Positions 1 through 11,587 of a stretch of DNA of 64,000 nucleotides are shown piece after piece. The notes beneath the pieces are model-generated. The model saw nothing but the letters and a program-made list of their open reading frames with translations. It made no database searches and was not told the DNA's origin. The stretch's first letter is position 1. Each line of letters begins with the position of its first letter. Source of the DNA: Annona cherimola. Taxonomy: Eukaryota > Streptophyta > Magnoliopsida > Magnoliales > Annonaceae. Position numbers and translations under genes: made by a program. The stretch is taken from assembly GCA_030490835.1 (NCBI GenBank), contig CM059975.1:30598133-30662132 (forward strand). Reading direction: 5' to 3'.

Positions 1-361
1 TGGATCACTGCGCTTAACAAAATGACAATGGGTTTGACCCAGAAATTAGAGCCTCGTCTTATCTGGCCACCAACTCTGATCTAGCTCCTTTGTTTAATTT
101 TGGATCTTTAGAGCACGTGTGTCTTGGAAGAGCAAAAGCTTCTGCATGCACCCCAAAAAAAACAAAAAATATAAAACAGAAAAAAATAGAATAAGTCCAC
201 TAGTAACTGCTATAGGAGAACTTGCCATGCATGCATACATCGGCTTATTATTCATCCCTCAAATTTCTTTTTTGATAAGTACAATCTTACATCTCATTAT
301 CTCGTAATACAATTAAGCATAAGAAAAACAATAAATTAACTTCCACCTAACTATTCGGGAG

Positions 362-580
362 ACTAGCCCTTGGGACGTTGCTCCAGGTCAAGTAGCTGGC
401 TATATTGCCATGCGACTTGGTTTTGAATCCCATGCCTTACATAGGTATTTGTTTGTGTATATTAAGAGCTGATGTCTCCTTAGTAATATTATAGCCAGCG
501 ACTTGGTTTTGAATCTCATGTCTTACATGGGTATTCGTTTGTGTATATTAAGAGCTGATGTCTCCTTAATAATATTTGGA
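362..580 (+). repeat. SINE-like repeat with duplicated 3' part
   Basis: A box-B-like stretch (GGTTTTGAATCCC, near 419-431) is followed by a tail ending in AGAGCTGATGTCTCCTTA. The stretch from GCGACTTGGTTTTGAATC to that tail occurs twice, near 412-485 and 494-578. The layout resembles the tRNA-derived SINEs elsewhere in the window, but no clear A-tail or target duplication is visible. Confidence 0.4.
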
Positions 581-636
581 AACATGTAGATATTTGGAAG
601 TTTATTTTCTTTTTCTTGAAATATGTAAGAATTATC

Positions 637-891
637 TCAGAATTTCAACTGTAATACCACGGTTGAGATATGATGCAAAATACAATAATCTCTGCTTCTG
701 CTCCACGGAGCGGAGACTCCATCACAGGTAAGCAGGTAAAAAGCCACCGCCCCACGGCATCCCTCATCTTTCTTTAATCTTCTAATAAAAATTTCCTCTT
801 TGATTTTGTGGTATGCTCTCAAAGCTGGGTCTTGAGTGTCGCGAATCAAGCATTCAGCAGCAACCTTTGCTTCATTCTCCCCGCGTGTTCT
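637..891 (-). other. Unrecognised exon-like open stretch
   Basis: On the minus strand the frame is open from about 891 to a stop at 637-639. The predicted protein has ordinary composition and includes ENEAKVAAECLIRDTQDPAL and GAVAFYLLTCDGV. No ATG opens it. An AG lies just before the last six codons, so splice sites are possible. I do not recognise the family. It could be an exon of a gene lying left of the window, a captured gene fragment or chance. No neighbour gives context, because the flanks are SINE-like repeat and AT-rich DNA. Confidence 0.25.
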
Positions 892-2680
892 TTATCTAGC
901 TCGGCCTCGTTACAACCTAAGCAGCTATTAGCTAAGATTGCAGGTGAAATTGTCTACATACTTATAATTTGAAATTTATTGTAAATATGCCTACAAATAT
1001 TTCAATTATTCATAGTTATTTATTGCAACATCTTAATTTTTATAAGCATTATCGAATTTTTGGTAAATATAAAACCACCTGTTGTGTTTATTAATGAAAA
1101 TTAAGCTGATATACGAAAACCACCATGACTGGATTGGTGGATGTTAATAAATATAAAATTTAAAGATTATTTTAAAACTAATTATGATATCCAATGAAGG
1201 TGATCTTTAAAATATTAACTAGGCGGTTTTTGATGTCACATAGTTGATATTGTTTATAGAAACTCACAGAGTGATGATTGTTATTGACATAATTGCAAAT
1301 ATTTCCGTATTTATAAGAATATTTATAATAAGTTTCAAATCAAATTATAAATGCGATTTGCGTAAAATAACTATTGGTACGATCACAAATGACTCTATTT
1401 TAAATGACGTTAGGAATTTACATATCATATTTATAATTTGCGAGCTGATTTGCTGGGTTGGTTGGACTGTCTTGGCTTTGATTAATTAAAAGGGATTGTA
1501 GAAGAAAATTTTCTAGCCTGTACTTTACATATTTATTAGATAGTTTCTTTTTCTCTATATTTCTATTTATTATTTTTATTCATTTTAATATATTTTACAA
1601 TAATGTATTATTGACATGATTTTAGTTAATAGATTTCTTTCTACCCGGCTCAAGTACTAAGAAGGGTAGCGACTAGCCTTCAGATTAAAAAAAAAAGAAA
1701 AAAAAGAAGAAAAAAAAAAAAGAAGAGAAGGGTACTGACCGTTGGGACGTTTATAACTTGCCTTTCCCTGCTTGCAACCATTTTTGTATATATAAAAAAA
1801 ATTAGAAAATATATGGACAACGGCAGCAGCAACGATAATAATGATAATAATTCTTTGATCGAAAACAGCAGCAGCACCACTGACTTTTCAATTGGTATAC
1901 GTTTAAAGCAGGCCTTACATATATGACCAAATTCCTGTCCATATTCTCTAATGCTTCTTAAATTATCTTTTTCACGTCAAATATGCATAAAATATCTTAT
2001 CCATGTTGTAAATTATTAAATTCTATATTATTTTTAAAATTTCATCCATTAGATTCGTTTCTCACACTCACTAAAGCTCTATAATTATTGTCTTGAATTC
2101 ATTCCAAAGCTCCACAAAAATCTTTTATTCTGGTATGTATCATGGTCTTCATCAACCATTTAGATCATTTTCACTATTTCAATTCTTTTGAGCTCAACCA
2201 TCTCAACTAAGCTCACTTTTATCAATTATTGAATCTATTATTCAAATCCTATTCATAGCTTCCTAAACATATTCCAAACAATATGTTAAGCACCTCACTA
2301 GTACTTACATATTCAAGTCATCTTCATGTTATGTCTCATTACTAATTTAAAATCAATTTACATAGATCAAATCTCAAAAATAATTGTTTACTCAAACCAA
2401 GAGCTCCCATATATCCTAGATCATTCAAGAAATGTATATGCTTCTAGCTAACTTTTTATCAAAATTCACTACCATTATTGCAAATTGAAACCTTTATATT
2501 TATCCTAGCCCACTCAACCTTTCCCATATTCAAATTTTGGTTTAAAATTTTTATCATGTTATAGCATTTTAAGCATCATTGTCATCATCCATATATCCTT
2601 TATTGTCAACACTTAGGATTATTATAGATACTTTATAAGATTATTTATTTATATAGTAACCTTATGTTAGATGACTTAGA
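892..2680. other. AT-rich intergenic DNA
   Basis: No gene is seen. The stretch holds A/T homopolymers and a purine-rich run at about 1687-1730. The short open frames in it have low-complexity translations rich in F, I and L. Confidence 0.5.
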
Positions 2681-2945
2681 TGTCGAATATTCAAGCCACT
2701 GGGCTCTTGCCCTAGTGGTCAAGTTCGTTGGTATTATCGCCAAACAACTTAGGTTCAAACCCTACCAAGTATAGGTGTATAACCATTTGTCCCCTTGCTA
2801 ATGAGAGTGTTTATAGATGTCCCCGCTGAATATGGAGGCATGTATGAACTGTCCCTCCATCGTGAGAGTTGTAAAAGTGCTTAATTTGTAATATTAGATG
2901 TCACAGTTTGTGTATACTGTTGATAAAAAAATGTTGAATATTCAA
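2681..2945 (+). mobile_element. tRNA-derived SINE with target duplication
   Basis: The body is about 2695-2931. It has a box-A-like CCCTAGTGGTCAAG, a box B (GGTTCAAACCC), a tRNA-unrelated body and a short terminal A-run. The flanking direct repeats TGTCGAATATTCAA (2681-2694) and TGTTGAATATTCAA (2932-2945) differ at one base and mark the insertion. The tail motif TAATTTGTAATATTAGATGT recurs at about 5903-5922, so this is a dispersed family. Confidence 0.8.
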
Positions 2946-3635
2946 TTTTCAAATTGCTAAATAAATTAAATAATTTTACTATATTAACTGGCTTAATTAT
3001 GTTCATATTTACGGATATGATAATACACTAGAAAAAAGACATAGATAATCACAAATTCTACTCATAATTCCGATTATCACAACGCCATTAGGATATGTTA
3101 TAGATGATGAGGCAACTTTTTTTTTTCCCTAAATAACTAAGTCGCCCTTTCCATTTCTTTAAAAAGGAAGAGTGTATTTGCATAGGAGACGTTGAGTTCC
3201 TGAAAGCCAATGACATAAGAGCAGCCTCCTGAACTGTTATTGCTGGGACCGAAGAAGGAATAAGGATAAAAATCTGGTGCAGCTTTGTGTAAGATATCCA
3301 TGGTTAACCGGGAAAAAAAAAAAATTAAGTTGGCAAGACAATAAAAAGACGGGAAAAGAAAATTCCTTTTGGGAAAGGGAAATTAAAAAATTGGAAATAT
3401 ATTTTAGAAATAAAAATAAAATATTACTCATACGAATGCTGACACATGTGGAAATTTATACTTATATGCACAGGGTATCCACGCGAGTTTGGGTGACGCA
3501 TTCTAAGCTCATCTTGATAATTTGAAATCAACTTTAGTCATTGCATATAAAAATATTTGTTTAAATTAACATCAAAAGAGTATTTGTTCAATTGTTACCC
3601 TTATTTCGATAATAAAAGTATAAATGTATAATGAA
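2946..3635. other. Intergenic DNA without a recognised feature
   Basis: AT-rich sequence with several homopolymer runs. Overlapping open frames at 3237-3525 on both strands are short and lysine- or phenylalanine-rich, with no recognisable domain. Confidence 0.5.
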
Positions 3636-3880
3636 ATGTTTAAATGACATGTCTTCTCACTTCTTTCTATACGACTATTTCACTTTTCAATCATTTCTAT
3701 AGAAATATATATACGTTTAACTTATTTATTTTAACTATATTATTTTTCTTCATCATCATTATCCTTGTTATGTCACATCATTTCTTTTATTTGAAAGATT
3801 TTTACACCAAAAGTTTTATCATTTATCAAATACATCATAAATTTATAACTGACATACCCTATTTTACCATAATAACTCTC
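3636..3880 (-). mobile_element. Tourist-like MITE, partial copy
   Basis: It shares the inner blocks of the MITE family seen whole at 26163-26446, read in reverse: CTTTTCAATCATTTCTATA, TATTTTAACTATATTATT, TGTCACATCATTTCTT and CCAAAAGTTTTATCATT. The outer TIR is eroded on both sides. Confidence 0.55.
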
Positions 3881-4153
3881 TGTGTATTTTTCTTATTTTC
3901 TTTGCTAATTTTCTATCTTTACTATCATACGACGAGGTTCATGTCCTCGTGGCTTGCTGATGGCATTTATATTTTCGTAGACTGAAATTAACATTTAAGA
4001 AAAAAGAATTAGAAATATTTTCCAGCATACGAAGATAAAATATTGATCACAAAGCCACTAAGAAATAATATAAGTTCAAGTATATATAAAAAAGCACTTT
4101 ATAAAGAAAGTACCAAGGGCTTCTTGTTTTGAAATTAGAAAACGCAAAATCTC

Positions 4154-4737
4154 ATCCACTTGTAGTGGGTGTTTGGCCCGCTTTTAGTTTCAGCTTATAA
4201 TTTTTGAGCAATTTGTAAATATGTCTACTTAGTTTGTTCAAAATTGTAAATATATTGACATAGTTTCAGAAATTATAACTAACCCTACACAGTTTAACCA
4301 TATTTATAAATAACTCCCACACCATTATAATATCATCACGATGTGAGTATATTTGCAAAAATATGCCGATAATGTGGGTGTATTTACAATTCTAGAAATT
4401 AAGTGACATATTTAATTTTTGCCAATAACCCACACATAGTTTAACCATAATCATAAATAATTGTGTGACAATATAGTAATCGCGTCATAATGATGTGGAG
4501 GTTGTTTGCAATTTTGGTTAAATTATGTGTGTTATTTATAATTTTTACAAATATATGTACACATTTGTAATTTTGATTAAACTAGATAGGTATATTTGCA
4601 AATTATCCAAAAAAAATTTAATTAAGAGAGACAACAACCGGGATAAGCCCGTAATGTGAAAAACTAGGAACCGAAGCTTTTTCAAGCAGTGCGGTTATCA
4701 TTCCGCAGGACCAAACAGGCTAGAAAGGAATCCACTT
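4154..4737. mobile_element. Non-autonomous TIR element with 8-bp target duplication
   Basis: The ends carry imperfect inverted repeats: GGGTGTTTGGCCCGC on the left and GCAGGACCAAACAGGC on the right. The direct repeat ATCCACTT occurs at 4154-4161 and again at 4730-4737. Eight bases fits hAT-type insertion. The interior is AT-rich and non-coding and itself contains inverted copies of a motif about mean 20-40 bp long (AGTTTAACCATA and relatives). Confidence 0.5.
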
Positions 4738-4774
4738 ACTACAAAATTTTAAAAAGTCCATCAAGTTTTGAGGT

Positions 4775-5067
4775 ATCAAATTGTAAAGCTACTTGTTAAA
4801 GTTTATTGATTGCTTGCCGGTGTTGCCTGGATGCCATAAAACGTGCTGCTTGACCGAGAAATGCGATGTGAAATCGCAGGAGGGATTGCCGATGGACTTC
4901 TCTATCTCCATGAAGATTCTCGGCTTAATATCATTCGTCGAGATCTTGGTTAGCAACATCCTGCAAGATGTGGAAATGAATGCGAAGATTTCAGATTTCG
5001 GCATAGCAAGGCTTTTTAAAGTTGTTCAAATACAGGGCCGTACCAGTAGAATTGCAGGGACCTGTTA
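4775..5067 (+). pseudogene. Cysteine-rich (DUF26-type) receptor-like kinase fragment
   Basis: Read across frames, the stretch gives the middle of a plant receptor-kinase domain. [20 protein letters not shown] is followed by RRDL, where the family has HRDL in the catalytic loop. Then comes [20 protein letters not shown] with the DFG magnesium-binding motif, then the start of the activation segment. A frame change separates the RRDL block from the VSNIL block. The copy ends in a stop at about 5065-5067 where the family would continue into the GT-x-GY motif. The ATP-binding loop, extracellular domain and substrate lobe are absent. This is a dead piece, not a gene. It lies just right of the TIR element at 4154-4737, so capture or a nearby deletion is possible. 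Confidence 0.65.
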
Positions 5068-5082
5068 AGGCATGTGACTTTT

Positions 5083-5500
5083 TAGGGGGGGGGGGGTTGC
5101 AAACATGCTTACAAAGTTTGATTAATATTGTATTCGTGTCCTTAAGTTTGCCAATATTGCGAATATATCTACAAAGCTTGTATAAACTTGCAAGCATGTC
5201 CTTTCTGTTAGGACGTCGTTAGAATTTATATAAAATGACAGTAATACCCTTTAAACCAAGTGATATGCTTACAATTTTGCAATGTTATAAGCACATATAA
5301 AAAAACTAAAGTAATAATATCTATAAGTATATAAAATAATAAAATAATAAATATATCTATAATATTTGAAAAATTGCAAGTGTATCACTTGACTTAAAGG
5401 GCATTATTGTCATTTTATAAAAAATTCGAACAGAGTTCAAACAGAAAGTACACTCTTGTAATTTCATGCAAACTTTGTAAGCATATTTGCTAACAATTAT
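5083..5500. repeat. Foldback element next to a G-run
   Basis: After a run of about 12 G (5083-5094), two arms face each other. The left arm holds GCAAACATGCTTACAAAGTT and ATATAAAATGACAGTAATAC. The right arm holds the complements TTACTTAAAGG-type blocks, GGGCATTATTGTCATTTTAT and CAAACTTTGTAAGCATATTT. The arms are roughly 170 bp with an AT-rich loop around 5290-5360. No coding content. Confidence 0.55.
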
Positions 5501-5756
5501 TAATATCACAATTGTTACCCTTGTCCCATTGTTAGGCAACAAGAATATTCAACAAACATTTTAGAAGAAATGATCACAAATAAGAACTTAGCCATGTTTT
5601 ACGAGTGATATCATGAGTTTGCATAAGCATAAAGAGGTCATTGATCAACAAATATCACACTACAAATGGCTCAAGGTTGAATCCTTTGATTGCTTGGAAA
5701 AATTACATATTTGATATATGGAACTCAAGTGCCAACTAAGTTTATCCTAGCTCATG

Positions 5757-5950
5757 GCAGTGATTGTTTTCACACTGCCATCGTGGGGTTCAAAAATCAT
5801 ATTCAGCTATTTGGCGTAGATTTTATATCCATTTGCATGTGTCCTCATAGTGATAACGGTATTTATAAGATATTTCTCCATGATGAGACTTGTGAATAGT
5901 TCTAATTTGTAATATTAGATGTTATAATATATATAATACCAATCAAAAAA
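5757..5950 (+). mobile_element. Degenerate SINE copy
   Basis: The 3' part matches the SINE at 2695-2931: CATGTGTCCTCATAGTG, GATGAGACTTGTGAATAG, then TAATTTGTAATATTAGATGT and an A-rich end. The 5' part has a weak box B (GGGGTTCAAAAATC). Confidence 0.5.
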
Positions 5951-6233
5951 AGAAAAGAAAAGAGAGAAAGTCATCATTGAGTCATTCTAGTCATTGAAGT
6001 GCATAATATAGGAACAGTATTAAAGAAACTTCCTCCTCCATCAGGTTCTCTAGAGTGCTAAGTTCAGTGTAGTCTGTTCCAAATAAGATTCAATGTCTTT
6101 CCACTTTCTTGTATTTGATCCTAGTCAAAATTGATATTTTGGTTAAGTTCCCTTTCAACAGTTTTCATCTCAGTCTGAAAATAAGAAATTTATTTATCAA
6201 AGCATTACACGAAACCATTAAAAAATAATTGGT

Positions 6234-6502
6234 CAAAGACATGGGAAGTTTTTGTTTTGATATTTATACATCATGATATCTTAATATTATGATGTGGCAC
6301 ATTCACTACCTTCACACCATGGAAGGAAATTTTTCTACACCCTCACACAGGGGGAACTCTAAAAACCCTATCATCAGAGACTAAATTATAAAACCTCTAT
6401 TATAGGGGTCTAAATTACAAAAACTCCTTAGGTAAAAGAGGAGAATTGATTCAGCTCCTCGATCACCACTTGGCCACAAGGCTAGTGGCAAAGACATGGG
6501 AA
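6234..6502 (-). mobile_element. tRNA-derived SINE, reverse orientation, with target duplication
   Basis: The body is 6248-6488. Read on the minus strand, it starts with a box-A-like TTGTGGCCAAGTGGT and ends in an A-rich tail (seen as T-rich at 6248-6262). The exact 14-bp direct repeat CAAAGACATGGGAA flanks it at 6234-6247 and 6489-6502. Box B is degenerate. Confidence 0.75.
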
Positions 6503-7069
6503 ATTGTTACTAGTTATTGTTGTTGATGTAGGTTCCTATAGGCGGCAATTTTCATGCGTTTTCGCTTACATACATTACTGTTTTCTATTAGCATTGTATT
6601 AACGAAATCAGAAATTTTGTGATATGGATTTGAAATATATAAGATCAATAACACTATTAGTTTTTTTTTATTTAAAGAACAACACTATTAGTTATTCTAG
6701 TGGCAAAGACACATTTGACTTTAGTAGGTTCTCTCAACTCATTGACATTCTGCACAAGATCAAGATAAAAATTGAAAAATTGAAATTTATTAGTGCAATC
6801 AACTTGAAAGAGCTTGGCCACTAGGGGCATGTCGTAGTTAGATGGTCCTTATGCCAATTAGTCCGGTTTCAAACTGAGAATGTGAAACTTTTGTCTTGCA
6901 TTATTTAGGGGGAAGTTTTTGTCTCTTTTTTGTATTAGGAGATGATCTCTTACAAGTTGAGGGAAAAATAATAAAGGTACTTTTAGATGAGTTGTAAATA
7001 AAACAATCAAAAGAACTCGAAAGAGTTCGACATGTTAGATAGTTGATAACAGGCTTATTACTTTTGAGA

Positions 7070-7446
7070 TAGTTCATAGGAGAATGTTTCAATGCACCCT
7101 GATGCATTGAAATTTAAATAGTGCAAACCTTGTTTTATATATTTTTTTGAATTTTTTTATAAGATTATTAATATAGTTGTATTTAATTTATAAGCCAAAT
7201 TTTACCATTTTGGATATGTATATATATTTTTTTGATTTTTTAAAAGTACGGGGTAGTTTGGCCATTTTAAGTAACTAAAATACGCACGTTTTTTAAAAAA
7301 TAAAAAATATATTTATATGTTTCCAAAAATGGTAAAAATTAATACATAAATTAAATATATCTAGGTTAATAATCTTATAAAAAAAATTTCAAAAAATGTA
7401 TAAAAATTGGGATTTTAGTGTGCATTGAAAATTCTCTTAGTTCATA
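7070..7446. mobile_element. Palindromic MITE with 9-bp target duplication
   Basis: The element is about 7079-7437. Its ends are inverted repeats (GAGAATGTTTCAATGCAC on the left, GTGCATTGAAAATTCTC on the right), and the two halves are largely complementary, so the element could fold into one long hairpin. The exact 9-bp repeat TAGTTCATA flanks it at 7070-7078 and 7438-7446, which fits Mutator-type insertion. Related copies lie at 11590-12240, 37445-37844, 51626-51932, 56838-57215 and 57700-57900. Confidence 0.7.
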
Positions 7447-7454
7447 TGCCTAAA

Positions 7455-10350
7455 AAGAGGAAAAAAGAGAAGAAGGAGGATGTGACAATCAAGACTGACA
7501 TATCCATGGCGTATGATTGGGTAGAGTTGAACTACCTATGTGAAGTTATGAGGAAAATAGGATTTGCTAAAACTCGGATTAATTGGATATATTACTGCAT
7601 TGCTTCAGTTACCTATAAAGTGTCTTTCAATGGGAGGTTCATAGAGAAAATTATTCCATTTTGGGGACTTCATCTGGGTGATCCATTATTCCCGTATTTG
7701 TTTTTGCTCTTTGCTGAAGGCTTATCTACAATCATCTTAGGAGAGTGAGCACTGGGGTTGCTAAAAGGTATCCAAGTTGGAAGGAATGGCCCAAGACTCA
7801 CCTTTTCTTTGTAGATAACATCATGCTATTCTTGCATGTTAATGAGAGGGAAGTGAGACATATGCTAGACATTTTGCAGAAATATGTAAGTTATTTTGGT
7901 CTCAAAGGAAAACAACACCATTCTTAAGCAAAAATACAAGATCGGCTAGCATAAACTTTGTGGACAAGTGGAGGGGATCAATCAACTAAAAACTAAAGAA
8001 TTGTCTGGGCTAGCCCATGTAGATAGCAAAAAATAAGAAGGTAGAATTCCTAGTGGTTAAAGAAAGGATCTAGCAGAGAATTCAAGGGTGATAATCACCA
8101 AACTTCTCTCTTTTGGGGGGAAGGAGGTCCTGATCAAAGTCGTTTCCAAGTCATACCAAGCTACACAATGAATTTGCTCATCCTTCCAAAAAATTTGTGA
8201 GGTAATAAATGCTATGATTAGCAAGTTCTATTAGGGTAATACTGGGGGAAGAGAAAAATTAGTTGGGTTTCATAGCAAAAAAATGTGCATTTTCAAGGCA
8301 GGAGGGGGCCTGGGATTTCGAGAACTTATAGCATTCAATATGGCTATGTTAGGAAAACAAATATGGAAAATTTCCACTAATTCCACTTCTTTATTTCATT
8401 AGATATTGTAAGGACGATATTTCCAAAATGAAGAGGTTTGGAGTTCATGGAGAAGTTTAGCATCAACTAGATCCCTCCTTCAATGTGGATGCAAATGGAG
8501 AATTGACAATAACTAGAGAGTGAAATTTTTTGCAAATAAGTGGATAGATCAAGTTCTTATCCTTGCTAGGCCACTTCCTCGACACATCACTTGGGACACA
8601 AAGGTGAGATTCTTTTTTGATACTCATATAAGAAGGTGGAATAAGCAGCAAGTCAAGATGGCAGTTGGTGATTAGGGATGGGAGTCAGTCATGAGGGTTC
8701 CAGTGGCTTTGGAGTTAGAAGAAGATGACGTGTACCACAACAAACTCATGGCTTCTGGTCTAATCAACTCTGAGATGGGTACTTAACAAGCTAAGGCAAT
8801 GAAGGCAATTTGGAAATCAAAGTTACCTAAGAAGATTAAGCTACTTTGATGCAAAATCCTCACAAATTCTCTTCCAGTAAGAGTTAACTTATCAAAGAGA
8901 GGAATCTCAATTGACCTTACCTTCCCTTTATGCAATCTAATGCTGAAGGATGACTTTCATATCTTTTAGAAATGCCAATACATGAGAGAAGTCTTTAATT
9001 TGAGTCACTTCCATGCATTTCGCCAGCCTAAAGGTGAGCCTCACTGGTCTGGCAAGGAGCACTGTTCAATATCTCTTTTTATCACCATGTATTGGAAAAT
9101 CGACTATGCTAGAAACAAGCTTGCTGTGGAAAACATTAGATTCCCCATGTAAGGTGTTGTTGCTTGGTGTATTATCTTTTTACCCAACTGCTTTTCGGCT
9201 TCTCTTTTCTCTAATCTTGACTCACAGATGTAGTTGGGCCTTGTTAGATGGAGGAAACCAATTGCTGGGAGATGTGAACTGAATGTGGACATAGCTTATT
9301 CAAATGACAATGAGTTGATTGGTTTTAGGGTAGTTGTGAGGGATGAAAATGGAGCCTTTATTGCAATTGCTTCTTAGAAGGAATCAGGAGCTAAAAAAAA
9401 GCTAGATGGAGATCAAAGCAATCTTCTTAGGCCTCAATTGGCTAGAAGGTAAAAGATTAAGCAAACTTGTGGTTAAGAGTGACGCCTTGGTAGGAGTGTT
9501 AATGGTCATGATCAACCCGTCAATCCGCTTGTCGAACCCATTTATAAATGCATTTGGGTTGGAATTTTTGAATAAATGGTTTATGATCTATCAACTCGTT
9601 CAACCATTTAATTAAATAAACGTATTATGGTTCAAATTTTATAACTTATCGATCCGTTTAATAACTGATTTAACCTGGCAACCCATTTAACCTATTTAAT
9701 TTGTTTAACCTATTTAATTTGTTTAACCTATTTAACCTATTTAACTCATTAAAATTTAATATATGCATATATATAAATTTAAATACCTTGGTTATTTTTT
9801 ACAACTAAGTCTCCCTCCCATTGTCTAATTTCTATTTTCTTGCTATTGCTCTAATTCTAGTTTTCCGGAATTGCTTTATTTTCCTACAAAACCGCTGTCT
9901 ATTAGAGTGTAGACCTTCGTGTTGTCTGCTATAGAGCTCGTTAATAACCTGTCAATCTATTTATTAGATGGGTTGCAAATAGGTTAAGTTGGATTTTTTT
10001 AATTGAGTTAACAAATAGGTTAGGATTGTGATATTTTAAATATGTTAGAATTAAAATTAGACCCTAATCCATTCAACCTGATCCACTAACACCCTTATGC
10101 CTTAGTGGTCATAGCTAAAGGATGTGGAATTTTCCTTCTTAAATCTCCGTTTCTATTTGAAAGAAATTAGAAGCGTGGAATCAAGTTATTCTCAAAATTT
10201 TTACTTCCATGTTAATAGAACAAGAAATTTAGTCGCCCACTACTTCAGCAAGCTAACTCTTTCAAATCATCTAGATATAGTTGAATGGTGGGATGCTCCA
10301 CTGAGCTGTATTCTCTTCCAATTAGGTGAGGGTTCTTATGTTCTTTAATT
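7455..10350 (+). pseudogene. L1-type LINE, decayed, 3' domains
   Basis: Translated in pieces, this is the back half of a plant L1-type retrotransposon polyprotein. The reverse transcriptase is at about 7485-7925. It includes IKTDISMAYDWVELNYL, then GDPLFPYLFLLFAEGL, and FVDN where the family has the catalytic FADD. The thumb and C-terminal region follow at about 8080-8800 (GGKEVLIKVV, GGGLGFREL). A zinc-binding RT region is near 8820-9000. RNase H remnants lie at about 9280-9490 and 10110-10330 (FHVNRTRNLVAHYFSKL). Many stops and frame changes show it is inactive, and the changed FADD agrees. The 5' end, with ORF1 and the endonuclease, is missing. The RNase H part is split by the element at 9491-10098. 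Whether the MITE at 7079-7437 landed inside the LINE or beside it cannot be told. Confidence 0.8.
9483..10106. mobile_element. hAT-like non-autonomous element inside the LINE
   Basis: The element is 9491-10098 (608 bp). It starts TAGGAGTGTTAATGG and ends CCACTAACACCCTTA, which are imperfect inverted repeats. The flanks CGCCTTGG (9483-9490) and TGCCTTAG (10099-10106) match at six of eight bases, consistent with an aged 8-bp duplication. LINE RNase H coding resumes on the right. The interior has AACCCATTTAACC-type direct repeats near 9680-9745. Confidence 0.6.
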
Positions 10351-11585
10351 GTAAGTGGGGCTATTATCCCTTTCCCTAATGTTAGGGGTGAGTTATCCCT
10401 AAATTCCAGGGGAAAAAATAGAATGGTTACATTGATGAAAGGTCTCTTGCCTTGAATCATTGGTTGAAGGACTTCCTTCTTGTGTCTACATGTCTATTTA
10501 CGGACTGGCAAGTGGCAACTCACTAATCTTCAATCCTTTTCTTCTTACATTGTAAACATCGTAGCCGCGCCTGGAACTATTTGATATTTCAATTGAACCC
10601 TGACTATTTAAGACATTGTCAGTAGATCACCATAAATTTTGATTTTTTAATTGGAAAGCTGATATGAAAGCGGGAAGTTTTCTTACCTCGAATGTCTTCT
10701 TTAGCTCCGCCTCTTCTTTATTCAACATCCTCTTTACATTTTCAACAATATCATGTGATTATAATTTAGAATTTAAGAGCGATGAGTGGAGGACCGAAAC
10801 TTGAGTTGTCACATTAACCACTCGAGTTGTCTCATTAAATAAAAATTAAAATAAGATATGTAACACATATAGAATGCCAAGGTTGGAGTAAAGCAATTAA
10901 TTATCTTCCATGGTAAGTGTGGAAACCTTCTTCTTCTGCTCTTTCCCAAAACACAGATGACAATGATAAGAAGAGAAATAATTTTGTTAGTCCAGCTAAG
11001 CAGATACTCGCTTATTTTACTTCAAAAAATTTATTTAAAATATTTTTTCTTTTCTCTTTATATATTTGTTTATCTAAGTAATATTAACATATAAACTAAT
11101 TTTTACTATTTTTGAATACGTGTAGTCATTTACTTAGTCCGAGCTATAATAAGAACTAACTTTGATAAAGGGAGGAGAAAAAAATGAATAAAAGACGGAT
11201 AGATTTTCAATGGGAGAGGAGAAGCGTTGGCCAGAAATGTAAAGATGCATGCCGGGGTTGGGTGTGGGACGGACGGAGGACAGACTAAATTTGCAAATAC
11301 TCTTAACCTCAGAAGTGAACATGCAAAATTGCAAAGTTAGAGGCTTAGCTATGCGGGAAAAAAATCTAATTTTCTCATTTTTTTTATACAAAAATTTTCG
11401 TTTCCAATATATTTTCTCACATTTCAATTCATAAGAACGCATTTCCTTTCATCTACTGTCACTTTCTCATTCCGCACTACCATCCCCACTGAATAGGCTT
11501 TAAACGAATACTCAGTCAAATGAGTCCTCGGCCCAGTCCGGATGGCTACGCCGACATACATACCGGCGAAGAAAACAACGTGCTC
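10351..11585. other. Intergenic DNA without a recognised gene
   Basis: Mostly AT-rich. Opposed open frames at 11134-11442 overlap on both strands and have no domain that I recognise. Confidence 0.45.
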
Positions 11586-11587
11586 AC

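Noticed and set aside
3644..3985. 113-codon hydrophobic frame
   Set aside because: It overlaps a reverse MITE copy, and its Phe/Ile content follows the T-rich strand.
5690..5899. 69-codon frame
   Set aside because: It runs through a SINE copy and has no family match.
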